From VGDP01 sp040905845 (GTDB lineage Bacteria; Pseudomonadota; Alphaproteobacteria; SP197): DNA of 64,000 nt. The translations under genes and the position numbers were made by a program. Where the stretch lies: NCBI GenBank assembly GCA_040905845.1, contig JBBDQV010000161.1, forward strand, positions 1 through 64,000, in the 5' to 3' direction. The notes under the pieces are model-generated. The model was given only the letters and a program-made list of their open reading frames with translations. It was not told where the DNA came from and ran no database searches. Position 1 is the stretch's first letter, and every line of letters starts with the position of its first letter. Below are positions 1 to 7,731 of the stretch, piece by piece.

Positions 1-147
1 TCGGCGCCGAGCGTGTCCACGCCGACGTCCGCGCGGCGACCGAGCCCGGTACGGCACCAAACTCCGAACAGCGTTGCTCGCCCCAACCGGACAGCCGCGC
101 TCCAGTCCGAGTACGACAGGCTGTTCGCCGAACGGGCGAGCCGCTGA
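1..147 (+). CDS. 3' end of an unidentified gene (partial)
   Basis: Frame 1 is open from the first base to a TGA at 145-147, giving 48 residues that end in LFAERASR. The last 15 or so residues look like a normal charged helical C-terminus; the part before them is rich in Pro, Ser and Arg and could be linker or non-coding sequence. No family is recognised. The open frame is short, so it may be chance in GC-rich DNA. Confidence 0.25.
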   Translation, partial: SAPSVSTPTSARRPSPVRHQTPNSVARPNRTAALQSEYDRLFAERASR

Positions 148-231
148 TCACGGCGGGGACGCTGCGGCATCGGTGGCCTGGGCGCGATGACGAGTTCGAC
201 GCGCTCGGCCGCCCAGGATCATGGCCTGTGA

Positions 232-239
232 TGTATGAT
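232..239 (+). promoter_or_regulatory. possible -10 box upstream of the homocysteine methyltransferase gene
   Basis: TATGAT at 234-239 matches the -10 consensus at five of six positions and lies 22 bases before the ATG at 262. No good -35 is seen 16-18 bases upstream, so this is a weak call. A strong Shine-Dalgarno AAGGAGGAGA at 251-260 follows. Confidence 0.3.
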
Positions 240-261
240 CTCCTGCGTACAAGGAGGAGAC

Positions 262-1185
262 ATGGCCCGACCGGACATCCGCGCGCGGCTCGCGACCGGC
301 AAGCCGATGGTGCTCGACGGCGCCATGGGCTCGGAGTTGCAGCGCCGCGGTGTCTGGGTCTCGCACGGCGCGACCGAGGCGAAGCTCGGCGCCTGGTCGG
401 CGACCGCCATGCGCGACGCGCCCGAGGTCGTGCGCGCGATCCACGAGGATTACTTCAAGGTCGGCGCCGACATCGCCACCACCAACAGCTTCTGGACCAA
501 CTCGGTGAAGCTCGGACTGGTCGGGCTCGGCGACAAGGCGGCCGAGTACACTCGGCTCGCCGGGGCGATCGCGGTCGAGGCGCGCGACCGGCTGCGCCCC
601 GAGGGCTATGTCGCGGGCGGCATGGCGCCGCCCCACGGCGGCCGCGCCCCGGTCGATCCGGTCGAACTGCCGCGCGAGTTCGCCATGCAGGCGCGCGCCT
701 TGAAGGAGGCCGGTGTCGACCTGTTGCTGATCGAGTACATCGGCTACGTCGATGACATCGTCGCGGGCATCGACGCGGTGGCCCCGACCGGGCTCCCCGT
801 GATGATCGGCGTACGCCACATCAAGGACGACGGCACCATGCAGGCGGGCGAAACGTTCGAGCAGCTCGTGGCAGCGCTGGGGCCCCGCACGGTCGATGCG
901 ATCCTGCTCATGTGCTCGAGCCCGGCCGCGATCTCGGCCGGCCTGCCGAAGCTGAGCCAGGCTTTCGCTGGCCCGATCGGCGCCTACCCGAACATCGGCT
1001 ACGACCAAGCCGCCAAGCCGCTCGACCACGGGCATCAGTGGCACAGCCTCGATACCACGAGCTATGGGCCGGCGAACCTCGCCGCCGACGGGCGCAAGTG
1101 GCTCGCCATGGGCGCCCAGATCATCGGCGGCTGCTGCGCCACCACTCCCGACCACATCGCCGCGCTGCGAAAGGCGGTGGGGTGA
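262..1185 (+). CDS. Homocysteine S-methyltransferase family protein
   Basis: A 307-residue zinc-dependent methyltransferase of the homocysteine S-methyltransferase/betaine-homocysteine methyltransferase family (Pfam Homocysteine S-methyltransferase). These enzymes use a TIM barrel to move a methyl group, often from S-methylmethionine or a betaine, to a thiol. The three zinc cysteines are visible: one in LLMCSS (about residue 217) and two in GGCCATTPDHIAALR (about 291-292), followed by the usual C-terminal helix. The N-terminal LDGAMGSEL motif is also typical. The ATG at 262 is chosen because AAGGAGGAGA stands directly before it; an in-frame ATG at 235 lacks a ribosome site. The gene stands alone. 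The donor substrate cannot be told from sequence. Confidence 0.85.
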   Translation: MARPDIRARLATGKPMVLDGAMGSELQRRGVWVSHGATEAKLGAWSATAMRDAPEVVRAIHEDYFKVGADIATTNSFWTNSVKLGLVGLGDKAAEYTRLAGAIAVEARDRLRPEGYVAGGMAPPHGGRAPVDPVELPREFAMQARALKEAGVDLLLIEYIGYVDDIVAGIDAVAPTGLPVMIGVRHIKDDGTMQAGETFEQLVAALGPRTVDAILLMCSSPAAISAGLPKLSQAFAGPIGAYPNIGYDQAAKPLDHGHQWHSLDTTSYGPANLAADGRKWLAMGAQIIGGCCATTPDHIAALRKAVG

Positions 1186-1273
1186 GCGCCCCAGAGAACT
1201 ATTGGCGTACCAAGGGCCCGCCGTTATCCCTTTCCTCTTTAAATCGATTCCAGTCAGCACTAGATTGGGTGTC

Positions 1274-1702
1274 ATGGAGATGACGCCCGACGAGGCGGCC
1301 CATGAGGCCGGGCGGCTGCGAGGCGCGGGGCTGCGCCCGACGCGCCAGCGGCTCGCGCTCGCGCGCCTCTTGTTCGGCGCGGGTCATCGGCACGTCAGCG
1401 CCGAGAAGCTCCACGAGGAGGCCGGCCAGGCCAGGATCCGCGTCAGCCTGGCGACGGTTTACAACACGCTGCATCACTTCACCCGCGCGGGGCTGTTGAA
1501 CGAGGTCGTGGTCGACGCGGGTCGGTTCTACTTCGACACCAACACTCATCATCACCATCATTTTTACGTCCAGGCCGAGCACCGGCTGATCGACATCGAC
1601 GGCGACTCGATCCGCGTCGACAACCTGCCGGCGCCGCCCGAAGACCGCGCGGTCGACCGGGTCGACGTCGTCATCCGCCTCAAAGGCCGGCACGAAACCT
1701 GA
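1274..1702 (+). CDS. irr: Irr, Fur-family iron response regulator
   Basis: A 142-residue Fur-superfamily transcription factor. In alphaproteobacteria Irr senses haem/iron status and binds ICE boxes to control iron storage, haem synthesis and peroxide genes. The winged-helix domain (about residues 10-80) carries GLRPTRQRLALARLLFG and SLATVYNTLHHF, which match Irr closely. The dimerisation domain holds FDTNTHHHHHFYV, a histidine cluster typical of Irr rather than of canonical Fur, and the C-terminal DVVIRLKGR is also Irr-like. The ATG at 1274 is chosen because it places GLRPTRQR about 17 residues in. The next gene, rubrerythrin, has an ICE-like box over its promoter, so this regulator probably controls it. 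Upstream, 1186-1273 is AT-richer and may hold its own promoter. Confidence 0.88.
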   Translation: MEMTPDEAAHEAGRLRGAGLRPTRQRLALARLLFGAGHRHVSAEKLHEEAGQARIRVSLATVYNTLHHFTRAGLLNEVVVDAGRFYFDTNTHHHHHFYVQAEHRLIDIDGDSIRVDNLPAPPEDRAVDRVDVVIRLKGRHET

Positions 1703-1723
1703 TTGGTCGATTTCGTTCGGCCC

Positions 1724-1751
1724 TTGACATATCCTAGAATTGTTCTAATTT
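1724..1751 (+). promoter_or_regulatory. rubrerythrin operon promoter
   Basis: TTGACA at 1724-1729 is a perfect -35 box. A 16-base spacer leads to TAATTT at 1746-1751 as the best -10. The stretch is clearly AT-rich for this genome. The Irr-type operator at 1735-1747 lies in the spacer and touches the -10, the usual geometry for repression. Confidence 0.6.
1735..1747. promoter_or_regulatory. ICE-box-like operator (Irr site)
   Basis: TAGAATTGTTCTA is a perfect 5-3-5 inverted repeat. It matches the core of the Irr (ICE) motif known from Rhizobiales, TTTAGAA-N3-TTCTAAA, with weaker agreement in the outer bases. An irr gene lies immediately upstream and the box overlaps the promoter of the rubrerythrin operon. 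Binding is inferred. Confidence 0.6.
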
Positions 1752-1818
1752 AACCGTATTGGGTCGGCGGTTCCGCCGTTCCACAGCCAATCCAACGCCG
1801 CATCCGAGGGAGGACATC

Positions 1819-2241
1819 ATGACGAATCTCAAGGGCACCAGGACCGAGAAGAACCTCAAGGACGCGTTCGCGGGCGAGAGCATGGCGAACCGCCGATACC
1901 TCTATTTCGCACAGAAGGCCGACGTCGAAGGCTACAACGACGTCTCCGCCGTGTTCCGCTCGACCGCCGAGGGCGAGACGGGGCACGCCCACGGCCACCT
2001 CGAGTTTCTCGAGGCGGTCGGCGACCCGGCCACCGGCAAGCCGATCGGCGGCACCTCGCTCAACCTCAAGGCCGCCATCGCCGGCGAGACCCACGAGTAC
2101 ACCGACATGTACCCGGGCATGGCCAAGGGCGCGCGCGAGGAAGGCTTCGACGAGATCGCCGACTGGTTCGAGACGCTCGCCAAGGCCGAGAAGAGCCACG
2201 CGGGCCGCTTCCAGAAGGCGCTCGACACGCTCGGCCAGTAG
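1819..2241 (+). CDS. Rubrerythrin-family diiron protein
   Basis: A 140-residue four-helix diiron protein of the rubrerythrin family, a cytoplasmic NAD(P)H- or rubredoxin-linked peroxide reductase. The paired metal-binding helices are visible: FAGESMANRRYLYF near residue 20, EGETGHAHGHLEF near 55, IAGETHEYTDMYP near 93 and KAEKSHAGRFQKAL near 128. The C-terminal rubredoxin domain of classical rubrerythrin is missing, so electrons must come from another protein; the Fe-S protein encoded next is a candidate. The ATG at 1819 follows GAGGGAGGACATC. A strong promoter with an Irr-type operator lies upstream and a terminator hairpin follows, so part of transcription may stop here. Confidence 0.92.
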   Translation: MTNLKGTRTEKNLKDAFAGESMANRRYLYFAQKADVEGYNDVSAVFRSTAEGETGHAHGHLEFLEAVGDPATGKPIGGTSLNLKAAIAGETHEYTDMYPGMAKGAREEGFDEIADWFETLAKAEKSHAGRFQKALDTLGQ

Positions 2242-2244
2242 GGA

Positions 2245-2281
2245 CCGGGCGGGCCCGCGCCCGCCCGGGCTCCATCCTTTT
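2245..2281 (+). terminator. intrinsic terminator or attenuator after rubrerythrin
   Basis: CCGGGCGGGC (2245-2254) pairs perfectly with GCCCGCCCGG (2259-2268) around a four-base loop. A short T run (2278-2281) follows about 10 bases later, so the hairpin may only partly terminate. It lies between rubrerythrin and the Fe-S protein gene and could lower downstream expression relative to rubrerythrin. Confidence 0.6.
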
Positions 2282-2338
2282 GACGGGCGCGGTCGCGCGC
2301 GGCCGCCGAAGCGACGACGTTGCGCACGGAGACGGACG

Positions 2339-3691
2339 ATGTCACCGACCGTGAAAGAAGGCTCGACCGGGGCGCCGGTGCGCCATGCGCTCGCGTGGCG
2401 ATCGCCCGACTTCCACGACGAGGCCAAGCTCGACGCCGAGCTTCGGCGCGTCTTCGACATCTGTCATGGCTGCCGGCGCTGCTTCAACCTGTGCGATTCG
2501 TTCCCGCGCCTGTTCGACCTGGTCGATGCCGCGACGAGCGGCGAGGTCGAAGGCGTCGCCAGCGCCGACTTCAAGCGGGTCGCGGACGCCTGCACGCTGT
2601 GCGACATGTGCTTCATGACCAAGTGTCCCTACGTGCCGCCGCACGAGTTCAATCTCGACTTCCCGCACCTGATGCTGCGCTACCGCTCGGTCGAGCGGAA
2701 CAAGGGGCTGGTGCCGCTCGCCGACCGCGAGCTCGCCAAGACCGACCGCAACGGCAAGCTGGCCGGCATGGTGGCGCCGCTCGCCAACTGGGCGAGCGAT
2801 GCCGGCAACAAGCTCACGCGCCCGGTGCTCGAGGGCCTGGCCGGCGTCCACCGCGAGGCCGAGCTGCCCAAATACCACGGCCGCACGTTCAAGACGGCGA
2901 GCGACGCCGCGCCGCCCGCGATCAACCGCGCGGCGCCCGGCTTCGGGCGCAAGGCGGTGCTCTACGCCACCTGCTTCGTCAACTACAACGAGCCCAGCAT
3001 CGGCGCCGCTGCGCGCGCGGTGCTGGCGAAGAACGGGGTCGAGACCCGGGTCGAGCACCCCGTGTGCTGCGGCATGCCCCAGCTCGAGCAAGGCGACATC
3101 GCCGAGGTGGCGAAGCGCGCGCGCGCGGTCTCGGCCGCGCTGCTGCCACTCATCGACCAGGGCACCACGATCGTCGCGCTCGTTCCGTCGTGCGCGCTGA
3201 TGCTCAAGTTCGAATGGCCGCTGATCCTGCCCGATCATGCGGGCGTCAGGCGGCTCGCCGCGGCGACCATGGACTTGAGCCAGTACATCGTCGATATCGC
3301 CAAGTCGGTCGGCCTGGCGCCCGGCATGAAGCCGCTCGATGCCGGCGTGACGCTCCACCTCGCGTGCCACGCGCGCGCCCAGAACATGGGGGCCAAGGCG
3401 GCCGAGATGCTGCGGCTCATCCCCTCGGCCGACGTCGAGGTGATCGAGCGCTGCTCGGGCCACGGCGGCTCGTGGGGCATCAAGAAGGCGAACTTCGAGG
3501 TCGCCATGAAGGTCGGCAAGCCGGTCGCCCGCCACGCGGCCAAGCAGCCGGACCGACTCCTCGCGTCGGAATGTCCGCTCGCCGCCGTGCACATCGCCCA
3601 GGGCATGCGCCGGCTCGGCGACCCGGCCGTGGCGAAGGCCAAGGGCGTGCATCCGATCGAGCTGATGGCCCGCGCCTACGGCCTCGCGTGA
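2339..3691 (+). CDS. GlpC/HdrB-like Fe-S oxidoreductase (4Fe-4S plus CCG domains)
   Basis: A 450-residue protein with two N-terminal 4Fe-4S motifs, CHGCRRCFNLCDSFP (about residues 42-56) and CTLCDMCFMTKCPY (about 85-98), and two C-terminal cysteine-rich CCG-type domains (VCCGMPQLEQGD near 243; HLACHARAQNMG near 341 with CSGHGGSWG near 372). This is the layout of GlpC, heterodisulfide reductase HdrB/D and related electron-transfer subunits. No flavin domain or membrane segment is seen. The trio rubrerythrin / this protein / DUF3501 recurs in alphaproteobacteria, which suggests that it feeds electrons to, or takes them from, the rubrerythrin. The partner is an inference. Confidence 0.85.
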   Translation: MSPTVKEGSTGAPVRHALAWRSPDFHDEAKLDAELRRVFDICHGCRRCFNLCDSFPRLFDLVDAATSGEVEGVASADFKRVADACTLCDMCFMTKCPYVPPHEFNLDFPHLMLRYRSVERNKGLVPLADRELAKTDRNGKLAGMVAPLANWASDAGNKLTRPVLEGLAGVHREAELPKYHGRTFKTASDAAPPAINRAAPGFGRKAVLYATCFVNYNEPSIGAAARAVLAKNGVETRVEHPVCCGMPQLEQGDIAEVAKRARAVSAALLPLIDQGTTIVALVPSCALMLKFEWPLILPDHAGVRRLAAATMDLSQYIVDIAKSVGLAPGMKPLDAGVTLHLACHARAQNMGAKAAEMLRLIPSADVEVIERCSGHGGSWGIKKANFEVAMKVGKPVARHAAKQPDRLLASECPLAAVHIAQGMRRLGDPAVAKAKGVHPIELMARAYGLA

Positions 3692-3701
3692 CGGATCACC
3701 C

Positions 3702-4292
3702 ATGACCGCCCGAGCGATCACCCGCGCCGACATCCTGGACCCGGCCGAGTACGAGCGGCGCCGGGCTGGCTTGCGCGCCCGCAACGTCGAGCGCAAGAAG
3801 GCGCGGCGCGTCCACGTCGGGCCGTTCGCGACCTTCCACTTCGAGAACCGCGAGACGATGTGGGTGCAGATCCAAGAGATGCTGCGCATCGAGAAGGGCG
3901 GCGAGGCGCAGATCGAAGGCGAGCTCGAGGCGTACAACCCACTGGTCCCCAAGGGACGCGAGCTGATCGCGACGCTCATGCTCGAGATCGAGGATGCCCA
4001 GCACCGCGCGGTCGTGCTCCAGCGCCTCGGCGGCGTCGAGAACACCGTCACGCTCGGCTTCGCCGGCGATACCGTGCGCGCCCTGCCGGTTCACCCGGAT
4101 GAGGAGCGCACGACGCCCGAGGGCAAGACCTCGTCGGTCCACTTCCTGCGCTTCCGGTTCACCGACGCCCAGGTCGCCAAGTTCCGCGGGCCCCAGACCC
4201 AGGTCGTCCTGGGCTTCGCGCACCCCAATTACCAGCACGCCGCCGCGGTCCCCGAAACCGTGCGCTTGGCACTGGCTGGGGATTTCGACTGA
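3702..4292 (+). CDS. DUF3501 family protein
   Basis: A 196-residue soluble protein of the uncharacterised DUF3501 family. The conserved start ITRADILDPAEYERRR and the block FENRETMWVQIQEMLRIEKG (about residues 48-67) are visible, as is the late HPNYQHAA segment. No cysteine cluster, signal peptide or membrane helix is present. It begins 10 bases after the Fe-S protein gene and so is cotranscribed. Its constant company with rubrerythrin and the CCG-domain protein points to a role in peroxide or iron-linked redox protection, but no biochemical function is known to me. Confidence 0.82.
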   Translation: MTARAITRADILDPAEYERRRAGLRARNVERKKARRVHVGPFATFHFENRETMWVQIQEMLRIEKGGEAQIEGELEAYNPLVPKGRELIATLMLEIEDAQHRAVVLQRLGGVENTVTLGFAGDTVRALPVHPDEERTTPEGKTSSVHFLRFRFTDAQVAKFRGPQTQVVLGFAHPNYQHAAAVPETVRLALAGDFD

Positions 4293-4303
4293 GGCAAGGA
4301 CGG

Positions 4304-4807
4304 TCAATCGAACGTCTCGCCGGGGAGCACGCCAAACAGGTGGACGCGCTCGATCCAGCCGCGCACGCCTTGCACCTCGAGCCGGCACCAGTCGGGCGCG
4401 CAGGCGAGCAAAGCGCCGATGACGCCGGCCTCGACGCGCAACACCGGCGCGGCGCCCGCGTCGGGGGCGGCGAACAGCGTCTGGATCCCGTCCTGGACCA
4501 CCGCGGTGCGCTCGCCCGACAGCATGGTCTGATGGACCCAGCCGAGCGTCCCGTCGATGTCGCGCACGCGCCGCCATTGCTCGTACTCGGCGATGACCTC
4601 GACCGGCCAGGCCCGGCGCAGCAGCACCCATTCGACCGGATAGCTTTTGCCAGGCCCGGCGCGCAGGTTGACTTCGTCGGACTTGAGCGAAGCGAAGCGC
4701 GGGACGGGGAGCCCGGATTGCGCCAGGACGGCGCTGGCGCCAGACCATGCGATCAGCAGCGACAGGACCGCGCCGGCGAGGCCGCGACGGGCGAGATTGT
4801 GCGTCAT
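4304..4807 (-). CDS. Secreted SH3-domain protein
   Basis: A 167-residue exported protein. A signal peptide runs over about residues 1-30 (LAGAVLSLLIAWSGASAVLA then QSG). A bacterial SH3 domain follows: KSDEVNLRAGPGKSYPVEW and LGWVHQTMLSG (about residues 43-97). A second SH3-like half carries CAPDWCRLEV with two cysteines that may form a disulfide, ending in GWIERVHLFGV. Such proteins bind cell-wall or envelope ligands. The start is the ATG at 4807 because it puts the signal peptide at the N-terminus; the frame stays open far upstream but only as antisense to the next gene. It is divergent from the glycerate dehydrogenase gene (81-base gap) and converges on DUF3501. Confidence 0.85.
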   Translation of the reverse strand: MTHNLARRGLAGAVLSLLIAWSGASAVLAQSGLPVPRFASLKSDEVNLRAGPGKSYPVEWVLLRRAWPVEVIAEYEQWRRVRDIDGTLGWVHQTMLSGERTAVVQDGIQTLFAAPDAGAAPVLRVEAGVIGALLACAPDWCRLEVQGVRGWIERVHLFGVLPGETFD

Positions 4808-4888
4808 CGGTCCGTTTGTTAAACAAATCCGTCGGCGCGGCAACAGATCGCGCAAGAATGCCCCAGCGACGTCGCCACGGAGCAGCCC

Positions 4889-5875
4889 ATGGCCCGCAAG
4901 CGGCCCCTCGTCATCGTCACCCGCAAGCTTCCCGATCCCATCGAGGCCCGGCTCAAGGAGCTGTTCGACGTGCGCCTCAACGAGGACGACACGCCCATGG
5001 GCCACGACGGCCTGGTCGCGGCGGTCAAGGAGGCCGAGATCCTGGTCCCGACCGTGACCGACCGGATCGATTCGAAGATCCTGGCCCACGCCAACCCGAA
5101 CCTGCGCCTGATCGCGAGCTTCGGCACCGGCGTCGACCACATCGACCTGGCGACCGCTCGCCAACGCGGCATCACCGTGACCAACACGCCGGGCGTGTTG
5201 ACCGAGGACACCGCCGACATGACCATGGCGCTGATCCTGGCCGTGCCGCGCCGGCTCGCCGAGGGCGAGCGGCTCGTGCGCTCCGGCAAATGGACGGGCT
5301 GGAGCCCGACCTCGATGCTCGGCCACCGCATCTGGGGCAAGCGGCTCGGCATCGTCGGCATGGGGCGCATCGGGCTCGCGGTCGCCCGGCGCGCGCGCGG
5401 CTTCGGGCTTTCGGTCCACTACCACAACCGGCGCCGGCTGCCCGACGAGGTCGAGGGCGAGGTCGAGGCGACCTACTGGGACAGCCTCGACCAGATGCTC
5501 GCGCGCATGGACATCATCTCGGTCAACTGCCCGCACACGCCGGCGACCTACCACCTCCTCAGCGCGCGCCGGCTCGAGCTCTTGAAGCCCCATTGCTTCA
5601 TCGTCAACACCAGCCGCGGCGAGGTGATCGACGAGGCGGGGCTCACGCGCAAGCTGATCGCCAAGGAGATCGCCGGCGCCGGGCTGGACGTCTTCGAGCA
5701 CGAGCCGGCAATCAACCCGAAGCTGCTGAAGCTCGACAACGTCGTCCTGCTGCCGCACATGAGCTCGGCCACCATCGAAGGCCGCATCGACATGGGCGAG
5801 AAGGTCATCATCAACATCAAGACCTTCGTCGACGGCCACAAGCCGCCCGACCGCGTCATCGACACGATGCTGTAG
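4889..5875 (+). CDS. D-glycerate dehydrogenase / hydroxypyruvate reductase family
   Basis: A 328-residue NAD(P)-dependent D-2-hydroxyacid dehydrogenase, probably reducing glyoxylate or hydroxypyruvate. The Rossmann motif GIVGMGRIGLAVARR lies at about residues 154-168. The catalytic triad is visible: Arg in NTSRGEVIDEAG (about 241), Glu in GLDVFEHEP (about 270) and His in LLPHMSSAT (about 289). The sequence SFGTGVDHIDLATARQRGI is typical of the GyaR/GRHPR branch. A weak ribosome site (CGGAG) precedes the ATG. It shares a divergent intergenic region with the SH3 protein gene. The exact keto-acid substrate cannot be fixed from sequence. Confidence 0.88.
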   Translation: MARKRPLVIVTRKLPDPIEARLKELFDVRLNEDDTPMGHDGLVAAVKEAEILVPTVTDRIDSKILAHANPNLRLIASFGTGVDHIDLATARQRGITVTNTPGVLTEDTADMTMALILAVPRRLAEGERLVRSGKWTGWSPTSMLGHRIWGKRLGIVGMGRIGLAVARRARGFGLSVHYHNRRRLPDEVEGEVEATYWDSLDQMLARMDIISVNCPHTPATYHLLSARRLELLKPHCFIVNTSRGEVIDEAGLTRKLIAKEIAGAGLDVFEHEPAINPKLLKLDNVVLLPHMSSATIEGRIDMGEKVIINIKTFVDGHKPPDRVIDTML

Positions 5876-5913
5876 CCGCGAGCAACGACCGAACACTCAC
5901 CTCGGCACCGAAA

Positions 5914-6501
5914 TCAGCGCCGGAACTTCGCGGGACGTACGGGGTAGCCGCGAAACTCCTCAATATCGTGGTCGAGCCCAATGCTCTTGAACCGCGCCGC
6001 GAGGTGGCTGCCGAGGCCCGCGGGCCGGGCGCGCGACTTCGGCACCGCGATCTCCAGGTACATCGGGATGCTGGGCAGGCGCTTGGCGCCGATCGCGCGG
6101 TAGAAGGCGCGTCCGCCCTTGTTGTGGGGCCTGACGAACCAGGTGTACCAGGCGCCGCCGAGCCGCCGGGTCTCCTCGGCGACGGCGGCCATGAGCGCGC
6201 GGCCGATGCCCACGCCCCGCAGATCGGCGCGGACATAGAGGTCCTGTAGGTGCAGGCCGATCGAGGCCTCGCCCGGGTCGTAGCCGGGATAGATCAAGGC
6301 GTAGCCGACGATCGCGCGGGAGCGCGTCGCGACCAGGATCCAGAACAGCCGGCGCGGCCCGAAGCCGAGCGTGAGCACGGCGGCGCGCGACATGGGGATC
6401 GTGCCCTGGCCGTCCTCGGCGCCGAACGCCTTGGCCAGCTTGGCGATGGCGCCGGCATCGGCGCGACTGGCGCGACGGACCCCGAGCGCGCCGCCGGTCA
6501 C
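5914..6501 (-). CDS. GNAT-family N-acetyltransferase
   Basis: A 195-residue acetyltransferase. The acetyl-CoA loop is seen as VRADLRGVGIGRALMAAV (about residues 91-108), preceded by LHLQDLYV and followed by FVRPHNKGGRAFYRAIGAKR, all standard GNAT features. The last 40 residues, rich in Arg and Lys, are outside the usual fold. The start ATG overlaps the stop of the DsrE-like gene by 4 bases (6498-6501), so it is the last gene of a coupled leftward operon with moeB and the DsrE-like gene. Its substrate is unknown; nothing in the sequence says small molecule or protein. Confidence 0.82.
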   Translation of the reverse strand: MTGGALGVRRASRADAGAIAKLAKAFGAEDGQGTIPMSRAAVLTLGFGPRRLFWILVATRSRAIVGYALIYPGYDPGEASIGLHLQDLYVRADLRGVGIGRALMAAVAEETRRLGGAWYTWFVRPHNKGGRAFYRAIGAKRLPSIPMYLEIAVPKSRARPAGLGSHLAARFKSIGLDHDIEEFRGYPVRPAKFRR

Positions 6502-6926
6502 AGGGCCATCAGCGCGCCGTCGGCGCGGGCGTCGTTGAGGAAACTGACGATGCCGCCCTCCATGATCGGCACGTCCGTGCGCAGCTCGGCGCGGACGAGA
6601 CCCTCGGCCGCGAGCCCCATCTCGCAGACGAGAATGGTGGCGCCGAGCTCGACGCCGGCGCCGAGCAGCTCCTCGAACGTCGCCAGGCCCTCGCGCGCCA
6701 TGATCGCGTCGCGCTGGGCGCCGTCCAGCGCGTGCCAGCCGGGACGGCCGTCCTCGGCCGGCGCAAGCAAGCCCTTGATCCCGCCCATGGTGAAGAAGAG
6801 CGTGGCCTGGCGCCCGACCGCGAGCTGGGAGGATGCGAGCGCGAGCGCGTAGTGGACGCGCTCGTACGTGCCGGACAGCACGATGAGCGAGAGCTTGCCC
6901 GGCGGTGCGGAGCCTTCAGGCGGCAT
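6498..6926 (-). CDS. DsrE-like protein
   Basis: A 142-residue small alpha/beta protein resembling the DsrE/DsrF-like family. It has the usual first strand and helix (LSLIVLSGTYERVHYALALA), a second strand ATLFFTMGGIKGLL, and a later TILVCEMGLAAEGL segment holding its only cysteine (about residue 110), in the place where DsrE-type sulfur carriers have a reactive cysteine. The gene overlaps moeB by 11 bases upstream and the GNAT gene by 4 downstream. The neighbour is a ThiF/MoeB E1 enzyme, which often works with sulfur carriers, so a sulfur-relay role is a reasonable inference but not shown. Confidence 0.72.
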   Translation of the reverse strand: MPPEGSAPPGKLSLIVLSGTYERVHYALALASSQLAVGRQATLFFTMGGIKGLLAPAEDGRPGWHALDGAQRDAIMAREGLATFEELLGAGVELGATILVCEMGLAAEGLVRAELRTDVPIMEGGIVSFLNDARADGALMAL

Positions 6927-7731
6927 GGGCCGCGAGGTCCTTGATCGTCGCCTGCGGCCCGCACAGCGCGCAGTCGGGGGCGCGATGGAGGTTGAGGCGC
7001 TGGAACGAGGCGCCGAGCGCCTCGTAGAGCAGGAGCGTGCCCGACAGCGAGTCGCCGATGCCGACGATCTCCTTGATCACCTCGGCTGCCTGCAAGGAGC
7101 CCATGACGCCGGCGATGGCGCCGAAGATGCCGGCCTCGGAGCACGATGGCACCAGCCCCGGCGGCGGCGGCGCGGGAAACAGGCAGCGGTAGCACGGGTG
7201 ATCGCCCGCCTCGTGCGCCTTGAACGTGGTGAGCTGGCCGTCGAACCGCATCATCGCCGCCGAGACCAGCGGCTTCCGCGCGAGGAAGCACGCGTCGTTG
7301 GCGAGGTAGCGGGTCGCGAAGTTGTCCGAGCCATCGGCGACCAGGTCGTAGCCGGCGACCATGGAGAGCGCGTTAGCGGCCGTCAGCCGCTCCTGGTGCA
7401 GGATCGTCGTGACCTCGGGGTTGAGCGCGCGGATCGCCTCGGCCGCACTCGCGGTCTTGGGCCGGCCGATGCGCGCGGTCGCGTGAATGATCTGGCGCTG
7501 CAGGTTGGTCAGGTCGACCGTATCGAAGTCGACGATGCCGATCGTGCCGAGCCCCGCCGCGGCGAGGTAGAGCAGCAGCGGCGCGCCGAGCCCGCCGGCC
7601 CCGACGACGAGCACCTTGGCGCGCAACAGCTTCGCCTGGCCCTCGCCGCCGACCTCGGGCAGCACGATGTGCCGCGCGTAGCGCAGCATCTGCTGCTCGG
7701 TGAAGGGGTACATGTTCCCTTGACGACTCAT
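6916..7731 (-). CDS. moeB: MoeB/ThiF-type E1-like adenylyltransferase
   Basis: A 271-residue ATP-dependent enzyme that adenylates the C-terminal Gly-Gly of a ubiquitin-like sulfur carrier such as MoaD or ThiS. The nucleotide motif VVGAGGLGAP is at about residues 42-51 and DFDTVDLTNLQRQ holds the catalytic Asp and Arg. Two zinc cysteine pairs are present, CYRC (about 176) and CALC (about 257). No rhodanese domain follows, so it is the short MoeB type. Two starts are possible: ATG 7731, which overlaps the preceding stop, or ATG 7713, giving MYPFTEQQMLRYARH, the usual family beginning. The coaBC-dut-moeB order is common in alphaproteobacteria. Confidence 0.88.
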   Translation of the reverse strand: MSRQGNMYPFTEQQMLRYARHIVLPEVGGEGQAKLLRAKVLVVGAGGLGAPLLLYLAAAGLGTIGIVDFDTVDLTNLQRQIIHATARIGRPKTASAAEAIRALNPEVTTILHQERLTAANALSMVAGYDLVADGSDNFATRYLANDACFLARKPLVSAAMMRFDGQLTTFKAHEAGDHPCYRCLFPAPPPPGLVPSCSEAGIFGAIAGVMGSLQAAEVIKEIVGIGDSLSGTLLLYEALGASFQRLNLHRAPDCALCGPQATIKDLAAHAA

